This document shows, piece by piece, positions 35,881 to 44,820 of a stretch of 64,000 nt of DNA. Within the stretch, counting starts at the first letter, position 1. Each line of letters begins with the position of its first letter. The notes under the pieces were generated by a model. It was not told the DNA's origin. It was given only the letters and a program-made list of their open reading frames with translations, and made no database searches. Origin of the DNA: Leptospira ryugenii (GTDB taxonomy: Bacteria; Spirochaetota; Leptospiria; Leptospirales; Leptospiraceae). A program made the translations under genes and the position numbers. The DNA lies in NCBI RefSeq assembly GCF_003114855.1, contig NZ_BFBB01000009.1, positions 1-64,000 on the forward strand, read 5' to 3'.

Positions 35881-36243
35881 TTAAGCGACCTGTGTCCTCA
35901 AGACCTTTCTGCGTTTCTTCAAACCTATGAACCAATCGTCTGCCAACTTCACGTGTTGGACAAGCTTCTTTACATGATCCCGGTTTTCTGGATTTAAGAT
36001 TTCCCTAGCTTCTTGGATGATTTCTTCCACAGTTTTTACATGGAAAGTAAAGTAACTAGTAAATAACTCATAATATTCACGTTCCGCATTCTCCCAAGAA
36101 TGCTTTTGAATATCCTCAAAAAACTCAACTAACCGGGGAATGTCGGCATCAGGAGTCGCATCAAAATGATTATTCATCATTGCGATACGGTCTGTAATAT
36201 CCGTTAGCTTTTGGAAGTAGGTTTCCAGTTCTGGAAATTCCAT
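35881..36243 (-). CDS. small alpha-helical cytoplasmic protein, function unknown
   Basis: 120 residues, no signal peptide or membrane segment. It is almost entirely helix-forming with acidic and basic heptads (LETYFQKLTDITDRIAMM; EFFEDIQKHSWENAERE; FHVKTVEEIIQEAREIL) and a basic tail (KKRRKVLRTQVA). No domain is recognised. The ATG at 36243 follows AGAGGAGGG. It is a single-gene unit, being followed by the terminator at 35843-35871 and separated from the next gene by about 60 bases. Confidence 0.7.
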   Translation of the reverse strand: MEFPELETYFQKLTDITDRIAMMNNHFDATPDADIPRLVEFFEDIQKHSWENAEREYYELFTSYFTFHVKTVEEIIQEAREILNPENRDHVKKLVQHVKLADDWFIGLKKRRKVLRTQVA

Positions 36244-36302
36244 GATAAACCCTCCTCTCTGAACACCCTATATTTACCAGGGTTTTAAAAGAGGGCAGGA
36301 AT

Positions 36303-36749
36303 TCAAGGAGATTTTAAAAATTTTGAGAAGTCAGGGTTTTCAGCTAAGAATTTTCTGAGTGTGACAACTTGGTGTTCCCAACCCTCCCGAATGCCATCTA
36401 ACCAGTGGTTAAATGCATCAGAGCTAGGGAAACCACCGTTTACAATCGTTAGTTTGGATTTTTTTTGACCAAGGCTATCGAATATCAGTTGTAAGTAGAT
36501 ATCACCTGCAGGATGGTCTTTCCATTCCATCACAAGTTCATGACCAGGTTCAATCTTTTTGTAAGTACCTTTTGTAGTGAAGTTCCCTTCGATCCCTAAA
36601 TGCCAAGTCCAAGAGAATTCGCCGCCCACTTTTGGTCGGCCTCTCACCTCATCTGCAAGCCAGTGCACAAGCACTTCATAAACTGTGGTAGCTTGCCAAA
36701 GCCTTTCCACTGGCTCATCGAATTCAAATTCAGATCTGGTTTCTCTCAT
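36303..36749 (-). CDS. SRPBCC-fold protein of the AHSA1 type
   Basis: 148 residues. Starts with SEFEFDEPVERLWQATT and contains WLADEVRGRPKVGGEFSWTW, GTYKKIEPGHELVMEWKD and the C-terminal helix WLDGIREGWEHQVVTLRKFL, the layout of the Aha1-C/SRPBCC ligand-binding barrel. Bacterial AHSA1 proteins bind hydrophobic ligands, but none can be named. The ATG at 36749 is used because upstream residues (MIFSP, TTG-led) are not family-like. The preceding Cfa-like gene ends at 36802, so the two may be cotranscribed. Confidence 0.83.
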   Translation of the reverse strand: MRETRSEFEFDEPVERLWQATTVYEVLVHWLADEVRGRPKVGGEFSWTWHLGIEGNFTTKGTYKKIEPGHELVMEWKDHPAGDIYLQLIFDSLGQKKSKLTIVNGGFPSSDAFNHWLDGIREGWEHQVVTLRKFLAENPDFSKFLKSP

Positions 36750-36801
36750 GGGACTGAAGATCAACCAGTATTAGAACTTTGGCAATCTGTTTTTATTGCA
36801 G

Positions 36802-38118
36802 TTATTCAAGACCTAGATTGTTCGGCCTTGTATAGACCATTTGCACGACACTGATGTTTCGCATTTGGAATGCCGCCGCACAGTAAGCCAAATAGTACCG
36901 CCACTTACGTATAAAGGTTTCACTATATCCTTGGCTACGGACTTCAGGTAAATGCTCTTCAAATGCCTTCAACCAGAGACGTAAAGTCTTCGCGTAACTC
37001 GTTCCAAAATCTTCCAAATGATATAAGAACATATCGCCCGTTCTGTTGATTGCTTGGTTCATCCTGCCTATCGATGGCAAAAGAGATCCCGGGAAAATGT
37101 GTTTCTGAATAAAATCGATTCCTTTTTTAAAAGATTGGAACCGTACATCTGGACAGGTAATCACTTGGAAGGCCATCAAACCATCTGGCTTCAATACTTC
37201 CTGACACTTTTGGAAAAATGTTTCGTAGTAGGCATCACCTACCGCCTCTAACATTTCCACAGATACAATTTTATCGAAACTGCCTTGGATATCGCGGTAG
37301 TCTTGGATGCGAATCTCAATCAGACTTTCTAATCCTTCTTCTTTCAGTTTGCGCGATGCATATTCAAACTGTTCATGCGAAAGCGTAACGGTTGTAACTC
37401 GACATCCATAATTTTTTGCTGCATACCGAGACAAAAATCCCCAACCACTTCCTATCTCCAGAAGATGGTCTTTCGGAGACAATTGCAATTTTTCACAGAG
37501 TCGACGAACCTTTTCATGCTGAGCCTCTTCGAGAGTCTGGTTTTTGGAATCAAAGTAGGCAGAACTATAGGTCATCGTTGGATCAAGAAAAAGTTTGTAG
37601 AAATCATTGCCTAGATCGTAATGCTCGACGATGTTTTTCTTACTTCCGCGAAGGGTATTTTTTCTAAGAAAATGAAGGAATTTGTTCCCCAAATTGAATA
37701 GGTCTAAATGAAATAATTTCTTTTTTGTTCCAGAAATATTGGGAGAATCATCCACATTCAAGATAAACCAAGCAATGACATTTTCTATGGAGTCTGTTTC
37801 CCATTCACCTAGAAGGTAAGCTTCTGAAAAACCAATGTCTCCATGTAAAACAGATCTTTGGAAAAACTTCGGGTCTTTCACTTGAACAAGAGCAGAATGG
37901 AACTTTTGCTCATAAGCAGAATTTGGATCACCTAACAAAACTTGATCCCCATTTGGAAGAAGAAAACGAATGGAACCTCGTTTCATGCGACCAAGGGCTT
38001 TGAAGAAAATGGATTGAAAGAATGAAGAACTCTGTCCTACTCGTGCTGACTCAAAGTCCTTTAGGACTTCTGGTTCTAGCGTGCTAGGCGCGAGTGACTG
38101 GTTGACTAACTTCTCCAA
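36802..38118 (-). CDS. cyclopropane-fatty-acyl-phospholipid synthase-like methyltransferase
   Basis: 438 residues. An N-terminal domain (GSIRFLLPNGDQVLLG, FFQRSVLHGDIGFSEAYLLGEW) is followed by the SAM-binding methyltransferase: HYDLGNDFYKLFLDPTMTYSSAYF, LEIGSGWGFLSRYAAKNYGC (motif I), VTLSHEQFEYASRKL and DYRDIQGSFDKIVSVEMLEAVG. This is the Cfa arrangement. It methylates or cyclopropanates unsaturated acyl chains of membrane lipids using SAM. The start is a TTG at 38118, overlapping the DUF1365 gene by 35 bases. Being next to DUF1365 and an FAD oxidoreductase, it may make a modified rather than simple cyclopropane lipid. Confidence 0.88.
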   Translation of the reverse strand: MEKLVNQSLAPSTLEPEVLKDFESARVGQSSSFFQSIFFKALGRMKRGSIRFLLPNGDQVLLGDPNSAYEQKFHSALVQVKDPKFFQRSVLHGDIGFSEAYLLGEWETDSIENVIAWFILNVDDSPNISGTKKKLFHLDLFNLGNKFLHFLRKNTLRGSKKNIVEHYDLGNDFYKLFLDPTMTYSSAYFDSKNQTLEEAQHEKVRRLCEKLQLSPKDHLLEIGSGWGFLSRYAAKNYGCRVTTVTLSHEQFEYASRKLKEEGLESLIEIRIQDYRDIQGSFDKIVSVEMLEAVGDAYYETFFQKCQEVLKPDGLMAFQVITCPDVRFQSFKKGIDFIQKHIFPGSLLPSIGRMNQAINRTGDMFLYHLEDFGTSYAKTLRLWLKAFEEHLPEVRSQGYSETFIRKWRYYLAYCAAAFQMRNISVVQMVYTRPNNLGLE

Positions 38119-38893
38119 GGGGAACTCCTGTCTGTTTATCTTTATTTTCTTGTTTCTTGATATAAGGCAAGCGCATGAACCATAACTTAATGGCCTGCCA
38201 GTGTATCAGCGCTATTATTTGGACGGTTACGAACGGATATCGGCAAAAAAGAAACAGTAAGTTCTGATTACAAAATGATTTTTTTTCACCAACAAAGGCT
38301 GTTGTCAAGATTCGCTCAGCATTCTCCCATGAATTGACAGCGATCTGCAGTGTTTCATTTGGTAAGTTGAGTCGAAACTCAAATTCAGAATCGAGAGCAA
38401 TGAAAGGAGATACATAGAAATTCTTTTGGACTCGTAAATAGACATCCGGATCAGCCATGGTTCCGCGGCTATTTTGGTTCAACGTTCCGATATAAGGTTT
38501 GATCTCTCCAAAAGTATTTCCTACCTCTGCGATTGCGTATACCAATTTACCATCATTCCCTAAACAAAAATAAAAACTCACGGGATTAAAGACATAACCT
38601 AGTACGCGAAGGTTTGTGTTCAAATAGATTTTTTGGATAGGCTCCGTATAACCGCTATCTTTTAGAAAGTTTCTAATTTGATCGATTAGAGGGCCGGTGC
38701 CATAGCGAATGTGGTCTTTGTCCCAAAACGAAAAAATAGAGAAGGAATTGTAACCAAACAAAAGATACTGTTTGTTCAGATGTTCCAATTCATCGAGATC
38801 AAGCAGAAAGGTTCCAATGCGGTAGCGAAAGTGATTTCGTTTTGGAGCTGTTCTTGTATGGCTCACCCAGGCATTGTAGATAGAGGAGTTCAT
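38084..38893 (-). CDS. DUF1365 family protein
   Basis: 269 residues. MNSSIYNAWVSHTRTAPKRNHFRYRIGTFLLDLDEL opens the DUF1365 fold (cited in part), followed by NTNLRVLGYVFNPVSFYFCLG, the most conserved part of the family, and EVGNTFGEIKPY. The family regularly sits between an FAD amine-oxidase-like protein and a Cfa-like methyltransferase and is thought to act on the same fatty-acid modification, though its chemistry is not established. The ATG at 38893 overlaps the upstream stop in an ATGA, supporting it over the TTG at 38899. It overlaps the methyltransferase gene's 5' end by 35 bases. Confidence 0.88.
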   Translation of the reverse strand: MNSSIYNAWVSHTRTAPKRNHFRYRIGTFLLDLDELEHLNKQYLLFGYNSFSIFSFWDKDHIRYGTGPLIDQIRNFLKDSGYTEPIQKIYLNTNLRVLGYVFNPVSFYFCLGNDGKLVYAIAEVGNTFGEIKPYIGTLNQNSRGTMADPDVYLRVQKNFYVSPFIALDSEFEFRLNLPNETLQIAVNSWENAERILTTAFVGEKKSFCNQNLLFLFCRYPFVTVQIIALIHWQAIKLWFMRLPYIKKQENKDKQTGVPLGEVSQPVTRA

Positions 38894-40158
38894 GTCCAAG
38901 GGTCTCGCTTTAGAATCGCTTGGGCGACCTGCACGGCAGATAGAAAACCATCTTCATGAAAACCATACCGAAAGTATGCACCAGCATAAAAGATAGGTCC
39001 CCCTTCATTTAGTTTTGGTAGCTCTCTTTGCGCCTGCGAAGAGGCCACTGAAAAGAGAGGGTGTTCGTATTCGATTTCCCGGATGATATGCTCTCGTCTG
39101 ATACGACCAGGGTCATTGATCGATACAAAATAGTTTTTCTTTTTTGAAACATTTTGGAGACGATTCATCCAATAAATTGTGTAGGGATGTAATTTCCCAT
39201 TCGCGTCTTTCCAAATTTTATAATTCCAACTCGACCATGCCATTTTTTTCTTTGGCATATCTGATTCGTCTGTGTGGAGCGTCGCTATGTTTTTCTGGTA
39301 TTCAAAGAGGGGCAATAGCTTTGTCTCCAATGCAGTTGGATTTTGGAGAAGTTTAGCGGAATGATGGCCATGTGTTGCCATCACAACTTTATCAAAAATA
39401 TGTGAACTACCATTTGATAAAACAATCTTAACTTTGCCATTCTCACGTATCACTTGTTTTACGGGAGAGTTCAGTTGTATCTTGTCTTTAAAGCCCTCTG
39501 TAATTCTCTTAACATATTCTTTCGAGCCGCCATCAACCGTCCACCATTGGTGCTGAGTATTCAGGCCCAAAAAGCCGTGGTTATAAAAAAATCGTATCAA
39601 AGTTTTTGCAGGGAATTTTAGCATAAGATCTGGAGGTGTTGACCAAACTGCGGAGCTCATAGGAACTAGGTACTGGTGTAAAATATCCTCACCAAATCCT
39701 TCTTTTTCCATGTATCTTCCCAAATCCCAATCATCATACATGGGATCATCTAAGATCTTAGGCGCACTTAAGTTAAATTGATTGATTTGCAAAAGCATCT
39801 TGATATAACGTAAGTTCATCAAGTTTTTTCTTTGTGTGAACAAACCGTTCAATCCAGAACCACAGAATTCTAAATTTTTCGGAGTATATTGTACGCTGAA
39901 CGACATGTCCGACTTTTTTGTTGGGACTTGCAAGGTATTAAATAAGCGTACTAGATTCGGATATGTAACATGATTAAAAACGATAAACCCAGTATCAATG
40001 GGGATTAAAGTGCCCTCTTCTTCCACATCTAATGTGTTGGTGTGACCACCGATGTAATTTTCTTTTTCAAAAATTGTGAGATCAAAGTCTTTTTGTAAAA
40101 AATAGGCGGCACCGAGACCTGAAATCCCAGTTCCAATGATTGCTAAACGTTCCTTCAC
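38890..40158 (-). CDS. FAD-dependent amine-oxidase-like oxidoreductase
   Basis: 422 residues. The N-terminal dinucleotide fold LAIIGTGISGLGAAYFL is followed by FEKENYIGGHTNTLDV, the amine-oxidase/phytoene-desaturase type motif. PIDTGFIVFNHVTYPNLVRLF is the segment seen in the FAD proteins that partner DUF1365. The C-terminus GGPIFYAGAYFRYGFHEDGFLSA closes the FAD fold. It may desaturate or oxidise a membrane-lipid acyl chain before or after methylation. The start is a GTG at 40158 preceded by AAAGGAG. It follows pyrF by 17 bases, and its stop overlaps the DUF1365 start. Confidence 0.88.
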   Translation of the reverse strand: MKERLAIIGTGISGLGAAYFLQKDFDLTIFEKENYIGGHTNTLDVEEEGTLIPIDTGFIVFNHVTYPNLVRLFNTLQVPTKKSDMSFSVQYTPKNLEFCGSGLNGLFTQRKNLMNLRYIKMLLQINQFNLSAPKILDDPMYDDWDLGRYMEKEGFGEDILHQYLVPMSSAVWSTPPDLMLKFPAKTLIRFFYNHGFLGLNTQHQWWTVDGGSKEYVKRITEGFKDKIQLNSPVKQVIRENGKVKIVLSNGSSHIFDKVVMATHGHHSAKLLQNPTALETKLLPLFEYQKNIATLHTDESDMPKKKMAWSSWNYKIWKDANGKLHPYTIYWMNRLQNVSKKKNYFVSINDPGRIRREHIIREIEYEHPLFSVASSQAQRELPKLNEGGPIFYAGAYFRYGFHEDGFLSAVQVAQAILKRDPWT

Positions 40159-40175
40159 GGAAACTCCTTTTGGTT

Positions 40176-41006
40176 TTAGACGGAAGTGCTTCTCAGTTCC
40201 GTAAACTCACTCTGGATTTCTTTTGCTTTTTTTCCAGCCAGGGAACCAAAATCTGATTCCCGACTCAGAAGAGTGATCCCACGTGATGAGTTGATCAGAC
40301 ATAGATCCCCACCTGCTCTGTATATCTCTTTGAGGCTAGCTCCTTGTGCTCCATAGCCAGGAACTAAAAATACCAAATGGGGGTGGCGGTTTCGAATGTT
40401 CTGAATTTCGGAGCTATGTGTTCCGCCCATTACGATCCCAACTTGTTTTGGAAATTCTCTCTCTAGATCAGCGGCAAAATCTGAAACTGCTTCGTATAAA
40501 AAGGAATCCCTTTCACTGATCTTTAATTTTTGTAAATCGAGAGAGGAGGGATTTGAAGTAAGGCAAAGTATAAAGATAAATCCTCCTGCATCTAGATACG
40601 GAAGTAAAGTATCTCGACCCATATAGGCATTCACGGTTAGGGCATCTGCTTTTAGGGTTTGGAAAAAATACTTTGCATATTCTTTAGAGGTATTGGCGAG
40701 ATCACCGCGCTTTGCATCGACGACGATCGGAATGGAATCATCTGTATCTTTCAATATCTGAATCATCCGCTCAAATGAAAAATAACCTTGAGCACCAAAC
40801 CGTTCAAAGAATGCGATGTTGGGCTTCCAAGCCACTGCTGAAGTATGTGTATTTCGGATGATGGATTCTGAGAAATGAACCAAAGGGGATTCCGATTGTA
40901 GAGAGGAATGGGGCAATTTTTCCCATTCGGGGTCTAATCCTATACAGAGAAGTGAATTGAGTTTATCCCTTCTTTGGATAAATTTCTGATAAAAGGAAGG
41001 ATTCAT
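40176..41006 (-). CDS. pyrF: orotidine 5'-phosphate decarboxylase, type 2
   Basis: 276 residues, the longer type 2 form. Decarboxylates OMP to UMP in pyrimidine synthesis. CIGLDPEWEKLP, IVVDAKRGDLANTSKEYAKYFF (DxKxxD catalytic cluster with the threonine/serine), and NAYMGRDTLLPYL fit the family; GYGAQGASLKEIY and NSSRGITLLS supply the phosphate-binding end. The ATG overlaps the preceding gene's stop by four bases. It is embedded in an otherwise envelope-related run of genes, which is unusual for a pyrimidine gene. Confidence 0.93.
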   Translation of the reverse strand: MNPSFYQKFIQRRDKLNSLLCIGLDPEWEKLPHSSLQSESPLVHFSESIIRNTHTSAVAWKPNIAFFERFGAQGYFSFERMIQILKDTDDSIPIVVDAKRGDLANTSKEYAKYFFQTLKADALTVNAYMGRDTLLPYLDAGGFIFILCLTSNPSSLDLQKLKISERDSFLYEAVSDFAADLEREFPKQVGIVMGGTHSSEIQNIRNRHPHLVFLVPGYGAQGASLKEIYRAGGDLCLINSSRGITLLSRESDFGSLAGKKAKEIQSEFTELRSTSV

Positions 41007-41869
41007 TTGGATTCGTTGAGCCTTATTTTCCTTTGGCTCAATTGCGAATCAATCGATCTTTTTTTATATCTACCATAGATATGGCCGGGAATGACTGCCA
41101 ATGCAGTGGCAGGCGCCACAATCACATCTCCAATCGATCCACCGACATAGGTCCCATAGGCAGGGCTCAAAATATCATAGGACTCCTCTAATTTCTTTTT
41201 GTCATTTTTCTCTGCAAAGTAGTTCAAGGTATCATCTGTTGCCCGAGCTTCTTGGTAGAGTGCTCCGACAATTGGGATAGCACGTATCAGGGCATAGGTT
41301 GTTTTGTTTTCCCTCTGGGCGAAGTCTTTTGCGTGCCCTCCTTCATGAATCAAAACAGCGGCAGAGTCAGAGTATACATTTATGGTATTTGTAAATGGAT
41401 TGTAATGATCCCCACCTATGAGTCCAGCCAACAGCCTCTCTGGTAAAAAAGTATAGGCCAACAAACTAAGTGATCCTAATGTATACCGTGCAAATACATT
41501 TACATTTTCATTCTTTCCGAGACGTCTCCATTCCGAAAGTGGGGCATATTGGTTGAACCTTACTTTAACATCTCTAAGATTATTTTCTCTGATATAATTT
41601 TTTAAGTGGTTCTTAGTTTCCTCAGAGAGATTGTGATTTTCCATGGACCAATTTAAGAGTATTACCTTTGAGGGCAAAGAAAATACATAGTGCCCAAGCT
41701 TATCAACTATCCAGACCGGCTCACCTTCTTCAAATTGCGGATCATTCTCGGAAAATGCAGGTGCTGGAGAATATGGATTGCCGTAGTTGTACCGCCGTTC
41801 GATGGAGTAACAGAAGCTATTCAGGAAGAGTAGACTGAGGAGGGCTAGGTATTGGAACTTAGGTTTCAC
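41003..41869 (-). CDS. secreted protein with HEGGH motif, putative zinc metallopeptidase
   Basis: 288 residues with an N-terminal hydrophobic leader that ends in a possible but atypical lipobox (NSFC at Cys20). Near residue 175, AAVLIHEGGHAKDFAQRE gives an HExxH-like zinc motif (His-Glu-Gly-Gly-His), and about 35 residues later LYQEARATDD supplies a candidate third acidic ligand. The C-terminal segment (GTYVGGSIGDVIVAPATALAVIPGHIYG) is glycine/alanine-rich and may be membrane-associated. If zinc-binding, it is a periplasmic or surface protease of an unassigned family. The GTG start overlaps the upstream stop (GTGA). Part of the speE-pyrF run. Confidence 0.6.
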   Translation of the reverse strand: MKPKFQYLALLSLLFLNSFCYSIERRYNYGNPYSPAPAFSENDPQFEEGEPVWIVDKLGHYVFSLPSKVILLNWSMENHNLSEETKNHLKNYIRENNLRDVKVRFNQYAPLSEWRRLGKNENVNVFARYTLGSLSLLAYTFLPERLLAGLIGGDHYNPFTNTINVYSDSAAVLIHEGGHAKDFAQRENKTTYALIRAIPIVGALYQEARATDDTLNYFAEKNDKKKLEESYDILSPAYGTYVGGSIGDVIVAPATALAVIPGHIYGRYKKRSIDSQLSQRKIRLNESK

Positions 41870-42561
41870 AACTCCTCCATTATTGGTTTTAATTTTGGGT
41901 CGGCTGGCTGTTCCATAGGAATTGCCTTAGCCTTGGCGGGAAGATTGACTTCTTGGTAGCCACTCTTCTTTTCTAAAAAACGAAAGAAGGCCTCAATCGC
42001 ATTTCTACCTACTTGGTTCAATTGGTCCTCTCGGTTTCCGCGAAACCCCACATAAGAGCCATACCAAACCAAGGGAAGGATCGGTATCCCCATTGCTAAA
42101 TGGAAACAATCTGTTACATAGGTCTCTAATTGGTCTATATATTGGAACGCCTCCTGACCAGCTCTCCCAATCTGCACATTTGCCTGCATTTCTATAGTTA
42201 TTTGATTGTTTGTACAAAAGTCCTTACTTGCTAGTTGGAATTTGGTGATTTGGATGGAACCGCCCTGTTTCATTAGATCCGGGTAGCGTTCTGGACGGAT
42301 TGAGATCTCTTTTTTGATGAGATACTCGAGGCTGCCATACTCATTTTCGAGTCGATACGCAATGCCTAGCCATTGGATATTAGGAAATCGAAAGAGATAT
42401 GGATCGTAGTCTGCCATCCCTTTCACATCTGGCACAGAAATTTTTACGTTTGGTTTTGGTTGCACCAATTCGTAAGGAGTTTCATTGGGAAAAGGTCGAT
42501 AAACCCGAAGTGAAGTAGAGCATGAAATCACCAATAAAACAAAAAGGATGTTGAACCTCAT
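41866..42561 (-). CDS. predicted lipoprotein, function unknown
   Basis: 231 residues. The frame runs further upstream but the true start is the ATG at 42561, with AGTAGG ahead, giving a signal peptide and the lipobox VISC. The body has strands and a few cysteines (KDFCTNNQITIEMQ; TDCFHLAMG), no recognised domain. Its stop is coupled by a four-base overlap to the HEGGH protein, and it follows the outer-membrane barrel after about ten bases. It may be a periplasmic partner of that barrel. Confidence 0.72.
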   Translation of the reverse strand: MRFNILFVLLVISCSTSLRVYRPFPNETPYELVQPKPNVKISVPDVKGMADYDPYLFRFPNIQWLGIAYRLENEYGSLEYLIKKEISIRPERYPDLMKQGGSIQITKFQLASKDFCTNNQITIEMQANVQIGRAGQEAFQYIDQLETYVTDCFHLAMGIPILPLVWYGSYVGFRGNREDQLNQVGRNAIEAFFRFLEKKSGYQEVNLPAKAKAIPMEQPADPKLKPIMEEL

Positions 42562-42571
42562 TCTTGACCTA

Positions 42572-43813
42572 CTAAAAGACATAGTTGTATCCAACATAAA
42601 AGTTTGTAACTGTAAAATAACGAGAAGCTCTTGTTCCATCTCTTCCATCAGCTTCATAGAGAGCAGAGGATCTGTACACATCCTGAAGAGCAAGAGCCAA
42701 AGAAGTTCCAAATGCTGTAATTTGAGGTGTAGCCGATTCATTGACTCGCCAAGTGTAACCTGTTAATCGACCACCAAAGGTAATTCGATGTTGACTTGCG
42801 ATTAACAAAGATAAATTGGCGCTTCCCTCTAAACCGGAGACTGTCATTGGGAGAAGGTCTTTGGATTGGATTTGGTATGCAAATTGCTCAGAGTACCTAA
42901 GTCCAAAGATATCTTGCGGACCATCTTTAAATACTCTACGCGAATAGTCTAATCCACCTAACGGAGTATAGAATGCTTCTCCTCCTACGTCCACTTTCCC
43001 AAAATCGACGATCGGAAGATTGAACCGAAATCCTGTCCCTGGAGCCAGGAAGTTGGCTGTTTCCTTCATATCCCCCGCTTGGTTTAAGGTTGGTGAGAGA
43101 TATGAGGACTCCGATTTCCAATTTGCATAACGAAGCCCAAACTCCCAAGAAAACCAGAGAAACTTATCAAACTGCTCATGAATCCTGGCAGTCATTTTAT
43201 GCTCATTCATGACAAAACCAGATTCATACTTTGCATACTGAAAATCTAATCCATAGGCAGAATGAGAAATCGAACCGTATAAAGGAGTGTGCGCATACTC
43301 CACCGACCAAGTGCGTTTAGAATTGGTGTATTGGAAGGTAAAGCTGGGCAATACGGATCGATCAGGTCGCACCCTGCGCCGACTGTCGACCAATGGCAAA
43401 ACTGACTGATTCTGGTAGCCAATATAATTTCTTGGGGCAAAGAAGTTTCCGTGTTGGATGGCTACCTCAGGTTCTTCAATCAACCAATCTTGGCCTGATT
43501 TGTGGTCTGCAAAAGGAGCATTGGCTCGAAAGCCTATTTCCCAAAAGCCACCCCAAATTTCTGTTTTCCCTGCATGGAAAGGTGGTAAAATCTTTTCCTG
43601 CTGGTTCCCACTGGAATACTCGAATGATTTGGGATGCTCGTAGTTTTTCTTTCTGATTTCTTTTATGCGGTTTCTTTTTTCTTCCAACTCCTCTTTACTG
43701 AGCTTCGTTTCATTCTTTAGCAAGTCTTCTTCCAATCGCACTGCCTCAACTTCGGTTGCGATGACAGTACGGAAGCTAAAGGCTGTTAATAGAACGAAAA
43801 AAAGAAATCTCAC
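42572..43813 (-). CDS. outer-membrane beta-barrel protein with N-terminal helical segment
   Basis: 413 residues. A signal peptide (FVLLTAFSFRTVIA) is followed by a charged helical stretch rich in Glu and Lys (KLSKEELEEKRNRIKEIRKKN, cited in part, residues ~35-58) that may form a periplasmic coiled coil. The remainder alternates aromatic and polar strands (FTFQYTNSKRTWSVEYAH; WFSWEFGLRYANW; FFTVTNFYVGYNYVF-like end) and terminates in Phe, as for BamA-inserted barrels. Substrate unknown. The GTG start at 43813 follows GGGTG. It directly follows speE and precedes two exported proteins in one run. Confidence 0.78.
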   Translation of the reverse strand: MRFLFFVLLTAFSFRTVIATEVEAVRLEEDLLKNETKLSKEELEEKRNRIKEIRKKNYEHPKSFEYSSGNQQEKILPPFHAGKTEIWGGFWEIGFRANAPFADHKSGQDWLIEEPEVAIQHGNFFAPRNYIGYQNQSVLPLVDSRRRVRPDRSVLPSFTFQYTNSKRTWSVEYAHTPLYGSISHSAYGLDFQYAKYESGFVMNEHKMTARIHEQFDKFLWFSWEFGLRYANWKSESSYLSPTLNQAGDMKETANFLAPGTGFRFNLPIVDFGKVDVGGEAFYTPLGGLDYSRRVFKDGPQDIFGLRYSEQFAYQIQSKDLLPMTVSGLEGSANLSLLIASQHRITFGGRLTGYTWRVNESATPQITAFGTSLALALQDVYRSSALYEADGRDGTRASRYFTVTNFYVGYNYVF

Positions 43814-43823
43814 TTTGCACCCG

Positions 43824-44669
43824 TTATCCTTTACGCTTTATAAATGCCTTCGCAAATTCTGGCAAGACAAAAGCAGACTTGTGGATTTCGGGACTATAGT
43901 ATTTTAATCCTTTTGGAACTCTTCCCGGCTCAGGGATAACCTGATATGGATCAATGGCATTTGATAAGAAGGTAAAACCTATGACACCAGAGGGATAACT
44001 GGGAATAGTCGTATAATAATATCCATATTCTGGAAAGATTTTAGGAATAAAGTCAAAGAGTGCGGAAATCACATCGCCATGGTACCAAAAAGATTCTGCC
44101 TGTGTAGCGATAATCCCGGTAGAGGAGAGAGCAGATGCCATATCACGAAAGAATGGCTCCTTAAAGAGAACTTCCGCAGGGCCCACAGGATCACTCGAAT
44201 CAACAAGGATGACATCAAATCTCCCTTTATTCTCTCTTGCAAACTTTGCTCCATCATCATAATGGTGGATAACTCTTTTGTCTTTTAAGGCATCTGCACA
44301 TTCGGGAAAGTATTGATAACTGATATCAACAACTGCTTTGTCAATCTCGCAAAGTACTACTTCTTTGACAGACGGGTGTTTTAATACTTCCCGAACTGTC
44401 CCTCCATCTCCTCCTCCAATCACAAGGACAGATTGAGGGTTTGGATGGCTCATCATCGGGATATGTGCTATCATTTCATGGTAGGAATGTTCGTCCTTGT
44501 TTGTGACCATCGTCACGCCATCTAAAGTGAACATCCGCCCAAAGGCTTGGGTTTCAAAGATATCAATTTTTTGGAAGGGTGAGCTCAATGAATCGAGGGT
44601 CTTTGTGACACGATAACTGACAGCTCGTCCTTTCTCTAATTCTAATTTTTCAGTGTACCAGATTTCCAT
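43824..44669 (-). CDS. speE: spermidine synthase
   Basis: 281 residues. Transfers an aminopropyl group from decarboxylated SAM to putrescine. WYTEKLELEKGRAVSY and FGRMFTLDGV are the N-terminal substrate lid; SVLVIGGGDGGTVREVL is the SAM-type nucleotide motif with Asp residues at ~85-90; LVDSSDPVGPAEVLF is the catalytic region with the paired Asp. Length and motifs look complete. No speD is seen in the window. First gene of the minus-strand run down to 36802; the 150 bases upstream hold no recognised site. Confidence 0.94.
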   Translation of the reverse strand: MEIWYTEKLELEKGRAVSYRVTKTLDSLSSPFQKIDIFETQAFGRMFTLDGVTMVTNKDEHSYHEMIAHIPMMSHPNPQSVLVIGGGDGGTVREVLKHPSVKEVVLCEIDKAVVDISYQYFPECADALKDKRVIHHYDDGAKFARENKGRFDVILVDSSDPVGPAEVLFKEPFFRDMASALSSTGIIATQAESFWYHGDVISALFDFIPKIFPEYGYYYTTIPSYPSGVIGFTFLSNAIDPYQVIPEPGRVPKGLKYYSPEIHKSAFVLPEFAKAFIKRKG

Positions 44670-44820
44670 GGATTCCCAACCTTTTCCTGTTTTGTAAATG
44701 CCAGGCTTTCCAGTGAGAAGATTCCGTGTAGTTTTTTTTGGTAAAAAATGCTTTCCAAAGTACTTTAGAGGGAGATACTTTTGTGACTTTTGAATCTAAG
44801 GCTCGAGGTTACAATCAATT

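Noticed and set aside
41866..42741. N-terminal extension of the lipoprotein gene to 42741
   Set aside because: The extra 60 codons overlap the end of the outer-membrane barrel gene and lack a signal peptide, whereas the ATG at 42561 has AGTAGG and a clean VISC lipobox.
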